From assembly GCA_012032855.1 (NCBI GenBank), contig JAAUQA010000111.1, positions 1 to 8,493 on the forward strand: a stretch of 8,493 bases of DNA. The letters run 5' to 3'. The stretch comes from Candidatus Competibacteraceae bacterium. Its GTDB lineage: Bacteria; Pseudomonadota; Gammaproteobacteria; Competibacterales; Competibacteraceae. Shown here in pieces: positions 1 to 6,618 of this stretch. The position numbers and the translations under genes are program-made. Numbering within the stretch: the first letter of the stretch is position 1; the number at the start of each line of letters is the position of its first letter. The notes beneath the pieces were generated by a model. The model was not told the DNA's origin. It searched no databases and saw only the letters and a list, made by a program, of their open reading frames with translations.

Positions 1-332
1 GGGTTTGGGCAGTGGACATCGATCCGCAGGCGTTATTGGCTTGTGAGAGCAATGCACTCAATAATGGAGTAGCGCAATCCATCGTAGTGTCGCAACCGCA
101 CCAGTTGCCGACTCAGCCCTGCGAGGTGCTATTGGCTAATATTCTCGCTCGTCCGTTAATCGAACTCGCCCCGCGTTTTAGTGCCTTGGTGAAGGCACAA
201 GGTCGAATCGCGTTGGCTGGGTTGCTCAGTGATCAAGCAGCGGCGGTACAAGCCGCTTGCGAACCTTGGTTTTACTTTGAACCTTCCCAACAACGCGAGG
301 ACTGGTCGCTGTTGACGGGAATACGGTGCTGA
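1..332 (+). CDS. prmA: Ribosomal protein L11 methyltransferase PrmA, C-terminal part (5' end outside window)
   Basis: This is the C-terminal third (about 110 residues) of a family usually near 290-300 aa. The reading frame is open from base 3 and ends at TGA 330-332; no start lies in the window because the gene begins upstream. PrmA uses S-adenosylmethionine to trimethylate amino groups of ribosomal protein L11 in the cytoplasm. What shows it: the fragment opens with VWAVDIDPQALLA, the end of the SAM-binding Rossmann strand whose acidic residues hold the SAM ribose. It then has LLANILARPL, the family's NILA motif at the active site, and a C-terminal GLLSDQ...W sheet segment with the typical DWSLLTG-like ending. 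The gene converges on midA with only 10 bp between stop codons and no obvious terminator. The family call is secure; only the missing N-terminal L11-binding domain cannot be checked. Confidence 0.93.
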   Translation, partial: VWAVDIDPQALLACESNALNNGVAQSIVVSQPHQLPTQPCEVLLANILARPLIELAPRFSALVKAQGRIALAGLLSDQAAAVQAACEPWFYFEPSQQREDWSLLTGIRC

Positions 333-342
333 GCTTAGGTTG

Positions 343-1521
343 TTACAACCTGCCCCGTTCATCGAAAACCGTAAAACTCCGCAACGGCCTATCCCAATTG
401 CGGGTTAATGCAATAGCCTTGAACCGTTCTCCCATCTCGCCCGGCAAGGTCAACCATTTGGCTTGTCGAGAAAGTTCAAGATAGCGACGTTGATCGTCTG
501 GATCGACCTCGGCGAGCAGTTCCGCCAGGCCACAACCGAACAGAAAATAATGTTGACTGGTGTAACCTGCCACTTTAAATCCTGCGGTAACAGCCGCTTC
601 AGCCACGGCGGTGAAATCCACACTGACGGTAATATCCTGCAACCCCGGCAGAATCAACGGATTATCGTGTGCGCGATGTCGGTAATGACAGAGCAGGGTA
701 CCCGTAGTGCGTTGGGAATGGTAATACACGCGGCGCGGATAACCGTAATCAATCAACAGCAAAACACCGCTGCTCAGGACATCCGCCAAGCTGGCCAACC
801 AAGCCGCTAGCTGCGGATTAAATTCCGACTCGTAAGCCAGCGGCAAGGTGTCGTTGAGGTACTGTTGAATGGCCTTCACGGCTTCGCTGATTTGTTGCTG
901 TTCAGCACCCACGCACCAACTGAAACGATCCATATCCCAACTTACGCCGAGCGGTCTGGGTCCCTCCTCGGTGATGCGGAATCGCTGTACCGGCATGGCA
1001 TCCAGCACTTCATTCCCTAAAATAACGCCGCTGAAACCGGAGCCGGGCAGGTGATTTAACCACCGCACCCGGTCCAGCAGATGCGGAGCCCGTTGAATCA
1101 GTGTCTCCCGTTGGCGGGCACGCAGCTCAGCGCTGAGCTCCAGAATGAAATAATGGGTCGGTAGGTCGCCCAGGGTTTCCAATTCCAATAGCAGATCCAC
1201 AGCCATAATTCCCGAACCGGCACCCAATTCCAGAATATCCCCACCGCTTTGAGTGAGTATTTGCTGACACTGCCGGGCAAGGCAGCGGGAAAATAGCGCT
1301 GAACCTTCAGGAGCGGTGATAAAATCGCCTTCGGCACCCAGTTTACGTGAACCGGCGCTGTAGTATCCCAGCCCCGGCGCATAAAGCGCCAGTTCCATAA
1401 AGCGGAAGAATGAAATCATGCCCCCGTTAGCGGCGATTTCGGCGCGAATCTGTTCCGTCAGACGTGCGCTGTGTGCCAATGCTGCCGGTTCGGGTTGAGG
1501 TGGAGCAGGTAACGAGGTCAT
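343..1521 (-). CDS. SAM-dependent methyltransferase, MidA/NDUFAF7 family
   Basis: A 392-aa class I methyltransferase of the DUF185/Methyltransf_28 family (COG1565). Visible motifs: an N-terminal FMELALYAPGLGYYSAG block (about residues 41-57), the SAM-binding loop ILELGAGSGI (96-105), FILELS (125-130, the acidic end of strand 2), GNEVLDAMPV (169-178), and a DYGYPR...YYH...GTLLCHYRHRAHD block typical of the proteobacterial members. Known of the family: mitochondrial NDUFAF7/MidA dimethylates an arginine of complex I subunit NDUFS2. The bacterial substrate is not established, so a role in NADH dehydrogenase assembly is only inference. The ATG at 1521 lacks a clear Shine-Dalgarno. It is kept because the residues before the next Met (about residue 35), including the LTEQIRAEI helix, match the usual N-terminus. 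It is divergent from the pteridine reductase gene and convergent with prmA; full length and intact. Confidence 0.9.
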   Translation of the reverse strand: MTSLPAPPQPEPAALAHSARLTEQIRAEIAANGGMISFFRFMELALYAPGLGYYSAGSRKLGAEGDFITAPEGSALFSRCLARQCQQILTQSGGDILELGAGSGIMAVDLLLELETLGDLPTHYFILELSAELRARQRETLIQRAPHLLDRVRWLNHLPGSGFSGVILGNEVLDAMPVQRFRITEEGPRPLGVSWDMDRFSWCVGAEQQQISEAVKAIQQYLNDTLPLAYESEFNPQLAAWLASLADVLSSGVLLLIDYGYPRRVYYHSQRTTGTLLCHYRHRAHDNPLILPGLQDITVSVDFTAVAEAAVTAGFKVAGYTSQHYFLFGCGLAELLAEVDPDDQRRYLELSRQAKWLTLPGEMGERFKAIALTRNWDRPLRSFTVFDERGRL

Positions 1522-1581
1522 GGATTATTGCGTGAACTTGCGCGTCTAAGCGCTGGTCGGTTAGGTTTATGTTCTGCTGTT

Positions 1582-2346
1582 ATGAGTCTATCCCAACCCA
1601 TTATGAATTCCGTTATCGGTAAAACCGCATTAATTACCGGCAGCGCCCAACGTATCGGCGCCGTCATCGCTAGGACCCTGCATCAGGCTGGCATGAACAT
1701 CGCCTTGCATTATCGGTCTTCCAAGCAAGCTGCCGAAACCTTGTCTGCCGAACTCAATACGTTGCGTCCTGGCTCGGTCCTGTTGCTGCAGGCCGATTTG
1801 CAAGACACTGGTCATCTTGCCACATTGGTTGAACAAGCAGCATCCCGCTGGCATGGTTTGGATCTGCTGGTCAATAACGCCTCCAGTTTTTATCCAACAC
1901 CCTTAGAGAACGCCACCGAAGCCCAGTGGGATGAATTGTTCGCCAGCAATCTCAAAGCGCCGTTCTTTTTGGCCCAAGCGGCCACGCCCTATCTACGGAA
2001 AAAGCAGGGCAATATCATTAACATGGCGGATATTCATGCCCAGCATCCGTTGCGACAGCATACAATCTATTGCGCCGCCAAAGCCGGCCTAGTGATGTTG
2101 ACACAGTCCTTGGCCAGGGAGTTGGCTCCGGCGGTACGTGTTAATGCGATTGCTCCCGGTGCTATACTCTGGCCCGAACAGGGGGCGAACGAAACGACCC
2201 AGGCCAATATTCTGTCCCGCATCGCCCTGCAGCGCGCCGGCACTCCGGAAGAAATCGCCCAAACCGTGTTGTTCCTGATCCGCGCTGGCAGTTATATCAC
2301 CGGTCAAGTCATCGCCGTAGACGGCGGTCGCACCTTGTTTATTTAA
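1582..2346 (+). CDS. Pteridine reductase (FolM/PTR1-like short-chain dehydrogenase)
   Basis: Short-chain dehydrogenase/reductase of the pteridine reductase type; such enzymes use NADPH to reduce dihydropterins (dihydrofolate, dihydromonapterin or dihydrobiopterin) to tetrahydro forms in the cytosol. From the ATG at 1582 it is 254 aa. Motifs: TGSAQRIG (about residues 19-26), which is the PTR1-type TGX3RXG nucleotide loop rather than the general SDR TGxxxGxG; LHYRSS (42-47), the NADPH-phosphate-binding segment of PTR1; NNASSFYPTPL (98-108), a near signature of the family; Asp-150 in the NMADIHA segment where most SDRs have catalytic Ser, as in PTR1; and the catalytic YxxxK (Tyr-163, Lys-167). 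Start choice: ATG 1582 or ATG 1603 (247 aa, MNSVIGKTALITG) are both possible; neither has a strong ribosome-binding site, and the in-frame TTG at 1528 adds non-homologous residues. Clustering with folK/folB agrees with a pterin role. The exact substrate cannot be read from sequence. Confidence 0.9.
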   Translation: MSLSQPIMNSVIGKTALITGSAQRIGAVIARTLHQAGMNIALHYRSSKQAAETLSAELNTLRPGSVLLLQADLQDTGHLATLVEQAASRWHGLDLLVNNASSFYPTPLENATEAQWDELFASNLKAPFFLAQAATPYLRKKQGNIINMADIHAQHPLRQHTIYCAAKAGLVMLTQSLARELAPAVRVNAIAPGAILWPEQGANETTQANILSRIALQRAGTPEEIAQTVLFLIRAGSYITGQVIAVDGGRTLFI

Positions 2347-2382
2347 GCCATTCAGTCATTAATCCAAACGAGTATCAGCACT

Positions 2383-3048
2383 ATGGAGTTGTCCCGAGCC
2401 TACAAGGGGTTTATTTTTTTGCTTACTGTAGGGTTATGGCTGACAGCCTCATCCACGTGGGCGCAGACGGTACGCTATGTGACCGATCAGTTGGAAGTGC
2501 CGCTACGTGCCGGAGCTTCCGACAAGTACAAAACTCTGATGATGCTCCCTAGTGGTAGCCTGTTGCATGTGCTGGGCACCGACAGCGCGTATACCCGAGT
2601 GCGTACTGCCGACGGCAAGCGCGGGTGGATTGCCAATGAGCTCTTGATGGAGACCCCGAGCGCTCGCCAGCGTTTGCAAGAAGCACAGTCAGAGCAAGAC
2701 AATCTGCAACAGCAAGTGTATGCGTTAACTCTCGAAAAGAATGCCTTGGATCAGGAGTGCACCGGCTTCCGCACCGAGTATCAGCGTTTGAATCAAGAGT
2801 TGGCGCAAGTGCGTAAATTAGCCGGCGGCGATCTGGAATTGGACAAGCAAAATCAGGTGTTACAGCAACGATTGGTGCAGCTTGAGCAGGAATTGCGGAT
2901 TTTACAGCAGGAAAATTCATCCTTGCTCCAAAGCAGCGATAAATCGCTGTTCTTGATGGGGGCCGGCGTGTTGGGTGGCGGATTGTTCCTGGGATTAATT
3001 TTTGCGCGGTTGGGCGGGCGTAAAAGAGAACGCTGGAGTGAACTGTAG
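2383..3048 (+). CDS. TIGR04211/YgiM-type SH3-domain membrane protein
   Basis: A 221-aa exported, membrane-anchored protein. In order: signal peptide of about residues 1-27 (hydrophobic FIFLLTVGLWL, then a likely cleavage at STWA|QTV); bacterial SH3 domain (about 30-92) with the LRAGASDKYKTLMMLPSGS and GKRGWIANELL features; a long Gln/Glu/Leu-rich coiled coil (about 93-185); one C-terminal transmembrane helix (about 188-210); and a basic tail, GGRKRERW. This layout matches E. coli YgiM (TIGR04211 family), whose precise function is unknown; a periplasmic or envelope scaffold role is inference from SH3 plus coiled coil. It follows the pteridine reductase gene by 36 bp on the same strand and may share its transcript. 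It ends 22 bp from the folK stop, facing it. Intact, stop TAG. Confidence 0.88.
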   Translation: MELSRAYKGFIFLLTVGLWLTASSTWAQTVRYVTDQLEVPLRAGASDKYKTLMMLPSGSLLHVLGTDSAYTRVRTADGKRGWIANELLMETPSARQRLQEAQSEQDNLQQQVYALTLEKNALDQECTGFRTEYQRLNQELAQVRKLAGGDLELDKQNQVLQQRLVQLEQELRILQQENSSLLQSSDKSLFLMGAGVLGGGLFLGLIFARLGGRKRERWSEL

Positions 3049-3070
3049 GGGCATCAGTATGGATTTGAAA

Positions 3071-3571
3071 TCACCCGTTCAAATTCAGCCAGACCGGCCT
3101 TAATGACGCTCTTTCGGTGGGATTATCGAAAACCTGCCACAATTCGTAAAACGTGCTGTTCAACACCGGATGTCGCCGCTCTCCTGCTAATTCAGCCAGC
3201 GGACAAAGCACAAACGCGTAACGCAGGATATCCGGGCGCGGCAGTTTCAAGCCGGTTTCTTCCAAGATCAGGTTGTCGTAAAGCAATATGTCCAAATCCA
3301 GGGTACGGGATGAAAAACGGTCGCCATCGCGCCGCCGTCCTTGCTGTGCTTCAATGTTCTGCAATTGGGCGATGACCGCGTATACGTCAAGACCAGTATC
3401 GAACTCAACGACTAGATTAAGAAAATCATCACCTTGAAAGCCCACTGCCGCACTCTGATAAATGGTGGATGCTTGCACGGAACCAAAGATTTGCCGGAGT
3501 TTATCTAAACACTGACGGACATTGTTTTCCCGATCCACGTTGCTGCCGACACTCACATAAACGGTAGCCAT
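3071..3571 (-). CDS. folK: 2-amino-4-hydroxy-6-hydroxymethyldihydropteridine diphosphokinase (HPPK)
   Basis: A 166-aa HPPK, which moves pyrophosphate from ATP to 6-hydroxymethyl-7,8-dihydropterin, the step after FolB in folate synthesis. Seen: VYVSVGSNVDRE at the N-terminus (the YxxLGSN-type pterin site), SAAVGFQGDDFLNLVVEF (about 40-57, the usual GF-Q-DFLN block), GRRRDGDRFSSRTLDLDILL (78-97), which carries the basic ATP-binding residues and the metal-binding Asp-92 and Asp-94 (D95/D97 in E. coli), and RPDILRYAFVLCPLAELA. Start choice: the ATG at 3571 gives MATVYVSVGSN, the standard family start. A longer frame reaching 3634 would overlap folB and adds unrelated residues. The start lies 4 bp after the folB stop, so the two are almost certainly co-transcribed and probably translationally coupled. 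Confidence 0.94.
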   Translation of the reverse strand: MATVYVSVGSNVDRENNVRQCLDKLRQIFGSVQASTIYQSAAVGFQGDDFLNLVVEFDTGLDVYAVIAQLQNIEAQQGRRRDGDRFSSRTLDLDILLYDNLILEETGLKLPRPDILRYAFVLCPLAELAGERRHPVLNSTFYELWQVFDNPTERASLRPVWLNLNG

Positions 3572-3575
3572 GCGA

Positions 3576-3932
3576 TTAGCCCGGTTGTCCCCGTTCGATA
3601 ATGATACCGACGTCGCGCGCACCTCTAAGGGCACCCGGCTTGCTTAGGGTCAATCGTAACCAGGGAATGTTAAACTCGTTGAGCACCAGATCAGCGATGC
3701 GTTCGGCTAAGGTCTCGACCAACTGAAACTGGCTCGCGCCGACAAACTCAATCAGCCGTTTAGCGACCGCCTTGTAATTGAGCGTATCTTCGATACTATC
3801 GGTTGCAGCGGCGCGGCGAATATCCGCCGCCATCTCCAGATCGAGGCTGACGGTTTGGTTGATTTGCCGTTCCCATTCATAAATGCCGATAACGGTTTCA
3901 ATGCGCAAATCTCGAATAAAGATAATATCCAT
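3576..3932 (-). CDS. folB: Dihydroneopterin aldolase
   Basis: A 118-aa FolB, which cleaves 7,8-dihydroneopterin to 6-hydroxymethyl-7,8-dihydropterin and glycolaldehyde (and can epimerise the substrate) as an octamer in the cytosol. Closely resembles E. coli FolB in length and sequence: MDIIFIRDLRIETVIGIYEWE at the start, with the substrate-binding Glu in the GIYEWE turn, LNYKAV (Tyr-53), LVETLAERIA (Glu-73, pterin-anchoring), TLSKPGA with the catalytic Lys-98, and VGIIIERG near the C-terminus. Start choice: ATG 3932 aligns with the E. coli start and has GGA about 8 bases upstream. An in-frame GTG at 3944 would add only four residues and is less likely. First gene of the folB-folK pair, divergent from plsY across 78 bp. 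Confidence 0.94.
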   Translation of the reverse strand: MDIIFIRDLRIETVIGIYEWERQINQTVSLDLEMAADIRRAAATDSIEDTLNYKAVAKRLIEFVGASQFQLVETLAERIADLVLNEFNIPWLRLTLSKPGALRGARDVGIIIERGQPG

Positions 3933-4010
3933 GACAATTTCCACTGACCAAGCAACGGGGGCTATTGTTACAGCCTCTTGCCGACACCGCCAGACCCCGG
4001 CATGAGATAG

Positions 4011-4613
4011 ATGATTATGTTGAGCGACGTTTTTTTCATTGTTTTAGCCTATTGTGCCGGTTCGGTGTCCACGGCCATCATCGTGTGTCGGTTACTGAGC
4101 CTGCCCGATCCCCGCCAACAGGGTTCACGTAATCCCGGCGCCACCAATGTGTTGCGATTAGGAGGCAAGCAAGCGGCAGCGATTACGCTGGCCGGAGATT
4201 GTTTAAAGGGATTATTGCCTGTGCTGCTGGCGGCCTTTGCCGGAGTCAGCGAGTGGGGATTGGCCGGCACTGCATTGGCAGCCTTTCTGGGACACCTGTA
4301 TCCGGTTTTTTTTGGTTTCCAAGGAGGAAAGGGGGTCGCCACCGCCTTTGGAGTTGTGTTGGGGTTATCCTGGCAAGTCGGCACGGCGGTGCTAGCAACC
4401 TGGGTAAGCGTCTTCGCATTGACTCGTATATCGTCGCTCGCTGCATTAACCGCAGCGACGTTGGCGCCTGTTTATCTGCGGTGGTTTCAACTTCCGTTTG
4501 CCTATATCGTGGTTTTGCTGCCGATGGTGGGTCTGTTGATATGGCGTCACCGGTCCAACATCCGTAACCTATTAGCCGGTACTGAGAGCAAATTCGGCAC
4601 CGCCAAGAAATGA
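4011..4613 (+). CDS. plsY: Glycerol-3-phosphate acyltransferase PlsY (acyl-phosphate dependent)
   Basis: A 200-aa integral membrane protein of the PlsY family. It transfers an acyl chain from acyl-phosphate (made by PlsX) to the sn-1 position of glycerol-3-phosphate, giving lysophosphatidate, the first step of phospholipid synthesis. All three conserved cytoplasmic motifs are visible: motif 1 GSRNPGATNVLR (about 38-49), the glycine-rich motif 2 GHLYPVFFGFQGGKGVAT (94-111, phosphate binding), and motif 3 IWRHRSNIRNLLAGTESKF (177-195). Hydrophobic stretches between them fit the usual multi-span topology, with the first helix at about 4-27. Two start codons, ATG 4011 and ATG 4017, differ by two residues and the weak GAGAT upstream does not separate them. 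The gene faces tsaD with 6 bp between stop codons. Confidence 0.93.
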   Translation: MIMLSDVFFIVLAYCAGSVSTAIIVCRLLSLPDPRQQGSRNPGATNVLRLGGKQAAAITLAGDCLKGLLPVLLAAFAGVSEWGLAGTALAAFLGHLYPVFFGFQGGKGVATAFGVVLGLSWQVGTAVLATWVSVFALTRISSLAALTAATLAPVYLRWFQLPFAYIVVLLPMVGLLIWRHRSNIRNLLAGTESKFGTAKK

Positions 4614-4619
4614 CTGAGT

Positions 4620-5678
4620 TTACTCTTCGCTAGCACGCATGGATTCTTTATTGGCGCTTGAGTCGGTAGGCGTATCCAAGCTGTCTAACTCCCAGCGTGG
4701 TGTTGCATGAATCACCGTATCTTCGTGTTGTCCGGCTATCAACCGACGATAGCCTATGTAAGCGATCATGGCCCCGTTATCGGTACAAAAAGCGGGGCGC
4801 GGGTAATAAACTTGTCCGCCTTCCTGTTCGGCCAGTTCCCGCAAACTCACCCGTAACCGTCGATTGGCCCCTACGCCGCCCGCGACTACCAAGTTATGAA
4901 CGCCGGTCTGGCGCAGAGCACGGCGGCATTTAATGGCCATTGTATCAATAGCGGCGTCCTCAAAAGCCCTGGCGACATCAGCCCGGTTCTGTGAGGAGGG
5001 TTCGAGTTTACGCCAAGTATTCAGGGCAAAGGTTTTCAAGCCGCTAAAACTGAAATCTAAACCTGGCCGGTCGGTCATGGGGCGGGGGAAAGCAAACCGG
5101 TCAGGATCGCCTTGTTCAGCCAGTTGGGCCAGGGCGGGACCACCGGGATACGGTAAGCCCAACAGTTTGGCGGTTTTATCGAACGCCTCGCCCACCGCAT
5201 CATCCAAAGATTCTCCGAGAATGTGATAGCGGCCGACATCCTCGACGTTGACCAACAACGTATGGCCACCGGATACCAACAATGCAATAAAGGGAAAACC
5301 GGGCGGGTCGGCTTCCAGCATGGGAGCTAATAAATGGCCCTCCATGTGGTGTACGCCCAGCGCGGGAACGCCCCAAGTCCAGGCAAGACTCCGCCCCAGC
5401 GAAGCACCGACCAATAAGGCGCCGACCAATCCCGGCCCAGCGGTATACGCCACACCGCTGATATCGTTCCCGCAGACCCCCGCTTGACGAAATACGTCTC
5501 TAAGCAACGGAATCGCTTTGCGCACATGGTCCCGGCAAGCGAGTTCCGGCACTACACCGCCATACTCGGCATGTAATGGCACCTGACTGTAGAGCGCGTG
5601 CGCCAGCAAGCCGCGCTCTCCATCATAGAGCGCCACAGCCGTTTCATCGCAGGATGTTTCGATACCTAGCACCAGCAT
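4620..5678 (-). CDS. tsaD: tRNA N6-adenosine threonylcarbamoyltransferase TsaD
   Basis: A 352-aa member of the Kae1/TsaD/YgjD family, an ASKHA-fold enzyme. With TsaB and TsaE it transfers threonylcarbamoyl from TC-AMP (made by TsaC) to A37 of tRNAs decoding ANN codons, giving t6A. Seen: [13 protein letters not shown] near the N-terminus; [16 protein letters not shown] (36-51); the metal ligands His-111 and His-115 in [10 protein letters not shown] and Asp-300 in [10 protein letters not shown], at the same numbers as in E. coli; [10 protein letters not shown] (134-143); FSFSGLKT; and [11 protein letters not shown] (265-275). Length is about ten residues above E. coli through a polar C-terminal tail. 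The start is fixed by a strong Shine-Dalgarno (complement of 5686-5691). It is divergent from rpsU, an old gammaproteobacterial arrangement. Confidence 0.96.
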   Translation of the reverse strand: MLVLGIETSCDETAVALYDGERGLLAHALYSQVPLHAEYGGVVPELACRDHVRKAIPLLRDVFRQAGVCGNDISGVAYTAGPGLVGALLVGASLGRSLAWTWGVPALGVHHMEGHLLAPMLEADPPGFPFIALLVSGGHTLLVNVEDVGRYHILGESLDDAVGEAFDKTAKLLGLPYPGGPALAQLAEQGDPDRFAFPRPMTDRPGLDFSFSGLKTFALNTWRKLEPSSQNRADVARAFEDAAIDTMAIKCRRALRQTGVHNLVVAGGVGANRRLRVSLRELAEQEGGQVYYPRPAFCTDNGAMIAYIGYRRLIAGQHEDTVIHATPRWELDSLDTPTDSSANKESMRASEE

Positions 5679-5685
5679 TGAAGCT

Positions 5686-5691
5686 CCTCCT
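5686..5691 (-). promoter_or_regulatory. Strong Shine-Dalgarno of tsaD
   Basis: On the minus strand this reads AGGAGG inside GAGGAGGAG (5684-5692), 7 bases before the tsaD ATG at 5678. It is the best ribosome-binding site in the window and decides the tsaD start. Confidence 0.8.
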
Positions 5692-5728
5692 CGCTGCCGA
5701 ATTGTGGGGTTTTGGGGTACGCAAAAAA

Positions 5729-5757
5729 TTGCATCGACTAATATAAATGCTTATAAT
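5729..5757 (+). promoter_or_regulatory. Predicted sigma70-type promoter for the rpsU operon
   Basis: TTGCAT (5729-5734) and a perfect TATAAT (5752-5757) are 17 bp apart, the ideal sigma70 spacing. The -35 matches the TTGACA consensus only in its first three bases. The hexamers sit in the AT-rich 147-bp gap between divergent tsaD and rpsU, and predict transcription starting around 5764 with a leader of about 60 bases before rpsU. No expression evidence; assigned by consensus only. Confidence 0.55.
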
Positions 5758-5811
5758 TATGAGTTCACTGTTTAAAAACAACCGTTATATTGGACAACAA
5801 TTAGGTCATCT

Positions 5812-5816
5812 GAGGA
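5812..5816 (+). promoter_or_regulatory. Ribosome-binding site of rpsU
   Basis: GAGGA lies 9 bases before the rpsU ATG at 5826, a slightly long but usable Shine-Dalgarno spacing, and supports this ATG as the start. Confidence 0.6.
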
Positions 5817-5825
5817 AATGGGTTA

Positions 5826-6041
5826 ATGCCATCTGTGAAAGTCAAAGAAAATGAACCTTTCGACATCGCGTTACGGCGTTTCAAACGCGCCTGCGAAAAA
5901 GCGGGAGTGCTCTCAGAAGTGCGCCGCCGCGAGTTTTATGAAAAGCCCACCCAAGAGCGCAAGCGCAAGCATGCCGCCGCCATTAAACGCCACTTGAAAA
6001 AACTCACCCGCGAATCGTCCCGGCGTACCCGTCTTTACTAA
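5826..6041 (+). CDS. rpsU: 30S ribosomal protein S21
   Basis: A 71-aa basic protein of exactly the usual gammaproteobacterial S21 length. S21 is the last small-subunit protein to join the 30S and helps mRNA base-pairing near the anti-Shine-Dalgarno. Seen: [24 protein letters not shown], then [18 protein letters not shown] (diagnostic) and a strongly basic C-terminus ending RTRLY. First gene of the macromolecular-synthesis operon; the predicted promoter and a GAGGA ribosome-binding site lie just upstream. It is followed after 33 bp by yqeY. Intact, stop TAA. Confidence 0.97.
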   Translation: MPSVKVKENEPFDIALRRFKRACEKAGVLSEVRRREFYEKPTQERKRKHAAAIKRHLKKLTRESSRRTRLY

Positions 6042-6074
6042 CAGACGCATCTATCTTACGGGTTCTCAAGTTTT

Positions 6075-6520
6075 ATGTCTCTCAAAGACCGTATTCAGGA
6101 CGACTTAAAGTCTGCCATGCGTGCTCGGGACAAAGAACGCGTGGCCGTGATGAGGCTCATCTCAGCCGCAATCAAACAGCGTGAAGTGGACGAGCGAATC
6201 AGCCTGGATGAAGCCCAAGTCACCAGCGTGTTGGAACGCATGATCAAGCAACGGCGTGAATCGATCACCCAATACCGCAACGGTGGCCGTGAGGATCTGG
6301 TCGCTCAAGAGACATTCGAGCTTGAGTTAATCCAAGGCTATTTGCCCAAGGCGCTCAGCGCGGAAGAAGTTGAGACCTTGGTCAGCCGCGCTATCACCGA
6401 TACTGCCGCTCAGTCTATACGCGACATGGGCAAAGTAATGAATCTTATCAAGACCCAAGCGCAGGTCGGGTCGACATGACCACTGTAAGTACACTGGTCA
6501 AAACCCGGCTCTCTGATTGA
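6075..6520 (+). CDS. GatB/YqeY domain protein, apparent one-base frameshift near its 3' end
   Basis: YqeY-family protein: an all-helical domain related to the tail of the amidotransferase subunit GatB, commonly encoded between rpsU and dnaG. Its cellular role is poorly defined; tRNA binding is suggested by homology to GatB. The uninterrupted frame runs from ATG 6075 to TGA 6477-6479 and gives 134 aa ending ...IKTQAQVGST. Family members near 148 aa continue with a GRxDM...VS..VK..L ending. That ending is present in the next frame: GRVDMTTVSTLVKTRLSD from 6464 to TGA 6518-6520. Adding one base at about 6464 joins the two and gives 148 aa, the family-typical length. The N-terminal part (SLKDRIQDDLKSAMRARDKERVAVMRLISAAIKQREVDER and LIQGYLPKALS) is fully conserved in character. 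The start has no clear Shine-Dalgarno. The frameshift is probably a sequence error, but a real truncation affecting only the last helix is possible. Confidence 0.85.
6459..6467 (+). other. Frameshift site in yqeY (one base missing)
   Basis: The sequence GCG CAG GTC leads into GGG TCG ACA TGA. Reading GGT CGG GTC GAC ATG from 6464 gives the family's GRVDM. A lost G or A beside the GG at 6464-6465 (CAGGGTC or CAAGGTC shortened to CAGGTC) explains it. There is no X XXY YYZ slippery heptamer here, so programmed -1 slippage is unlikely. Confidence 0.8.
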
Positions 6521-6618
6521 ATCCCGGTGCGCGCGGGTGACTTATCTCGCCGGATTGATCTAACCAGCTTCTATAAGGTCCGGCTGGCAGTTGTTAGCGT
6601 ATCGCCTAAGCGTGTTTG
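6521..6618 (+). other. 98-bp gap between yqeY and dnaG with inverted repeats
   Basis: Unusually long for an operon that is otherwise close-packed. It holds a perfect 6-bp inverted repeat GCCGGA (6549-6554) / TCCGGC (6579-6584) with a 24-base loop, which competes with CCAGC (6564-6568) / GCTGG (6583-6587). Upstream there is a small CCCG (6523-6526) / CGGG (6534-6537). None is followed by a T-run, so I do not call a terminator. A TATAAG at 6572-6577 lacks a correctly spaced -35. A role in differential dnaG expression, as in the E. coli operon, is possible but unproven. Confidence 0.3.

Noticed and set aside
1528..1581. TTG start at 1528 for the pteridine reductase
   Set aside because: It adds 18 residues with no family resemblance and runs through the short divergent spacer next to midA.
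3572..3634. Longer folK start at 3634
   Set aside because: It would overlap folB and add 21 residues not found in HPPKs; ATG 3571 gives the standard MATVYVSVGSN start.
4933..5226. Open frames opposite tsaD (and similar ones opposite midA, plsY and the ygiM-like gene)
   Set aside because: They are mirror frames of strongly conserved genes, with no recognisable domains or ribosome-binding sites.
5768..5783. Possible LexA box (CTGT followed by an A/T-rich centre) downstream of the rpsU -10
   Set aside because: The left half CTGT is present but the right half reads AACC where ACAG is needed.
6523..6537. Intrinsic terminator after yqeY (CCCG/CGGG)
   Set aside because: Only a 4-bp stem, with no following T-run.
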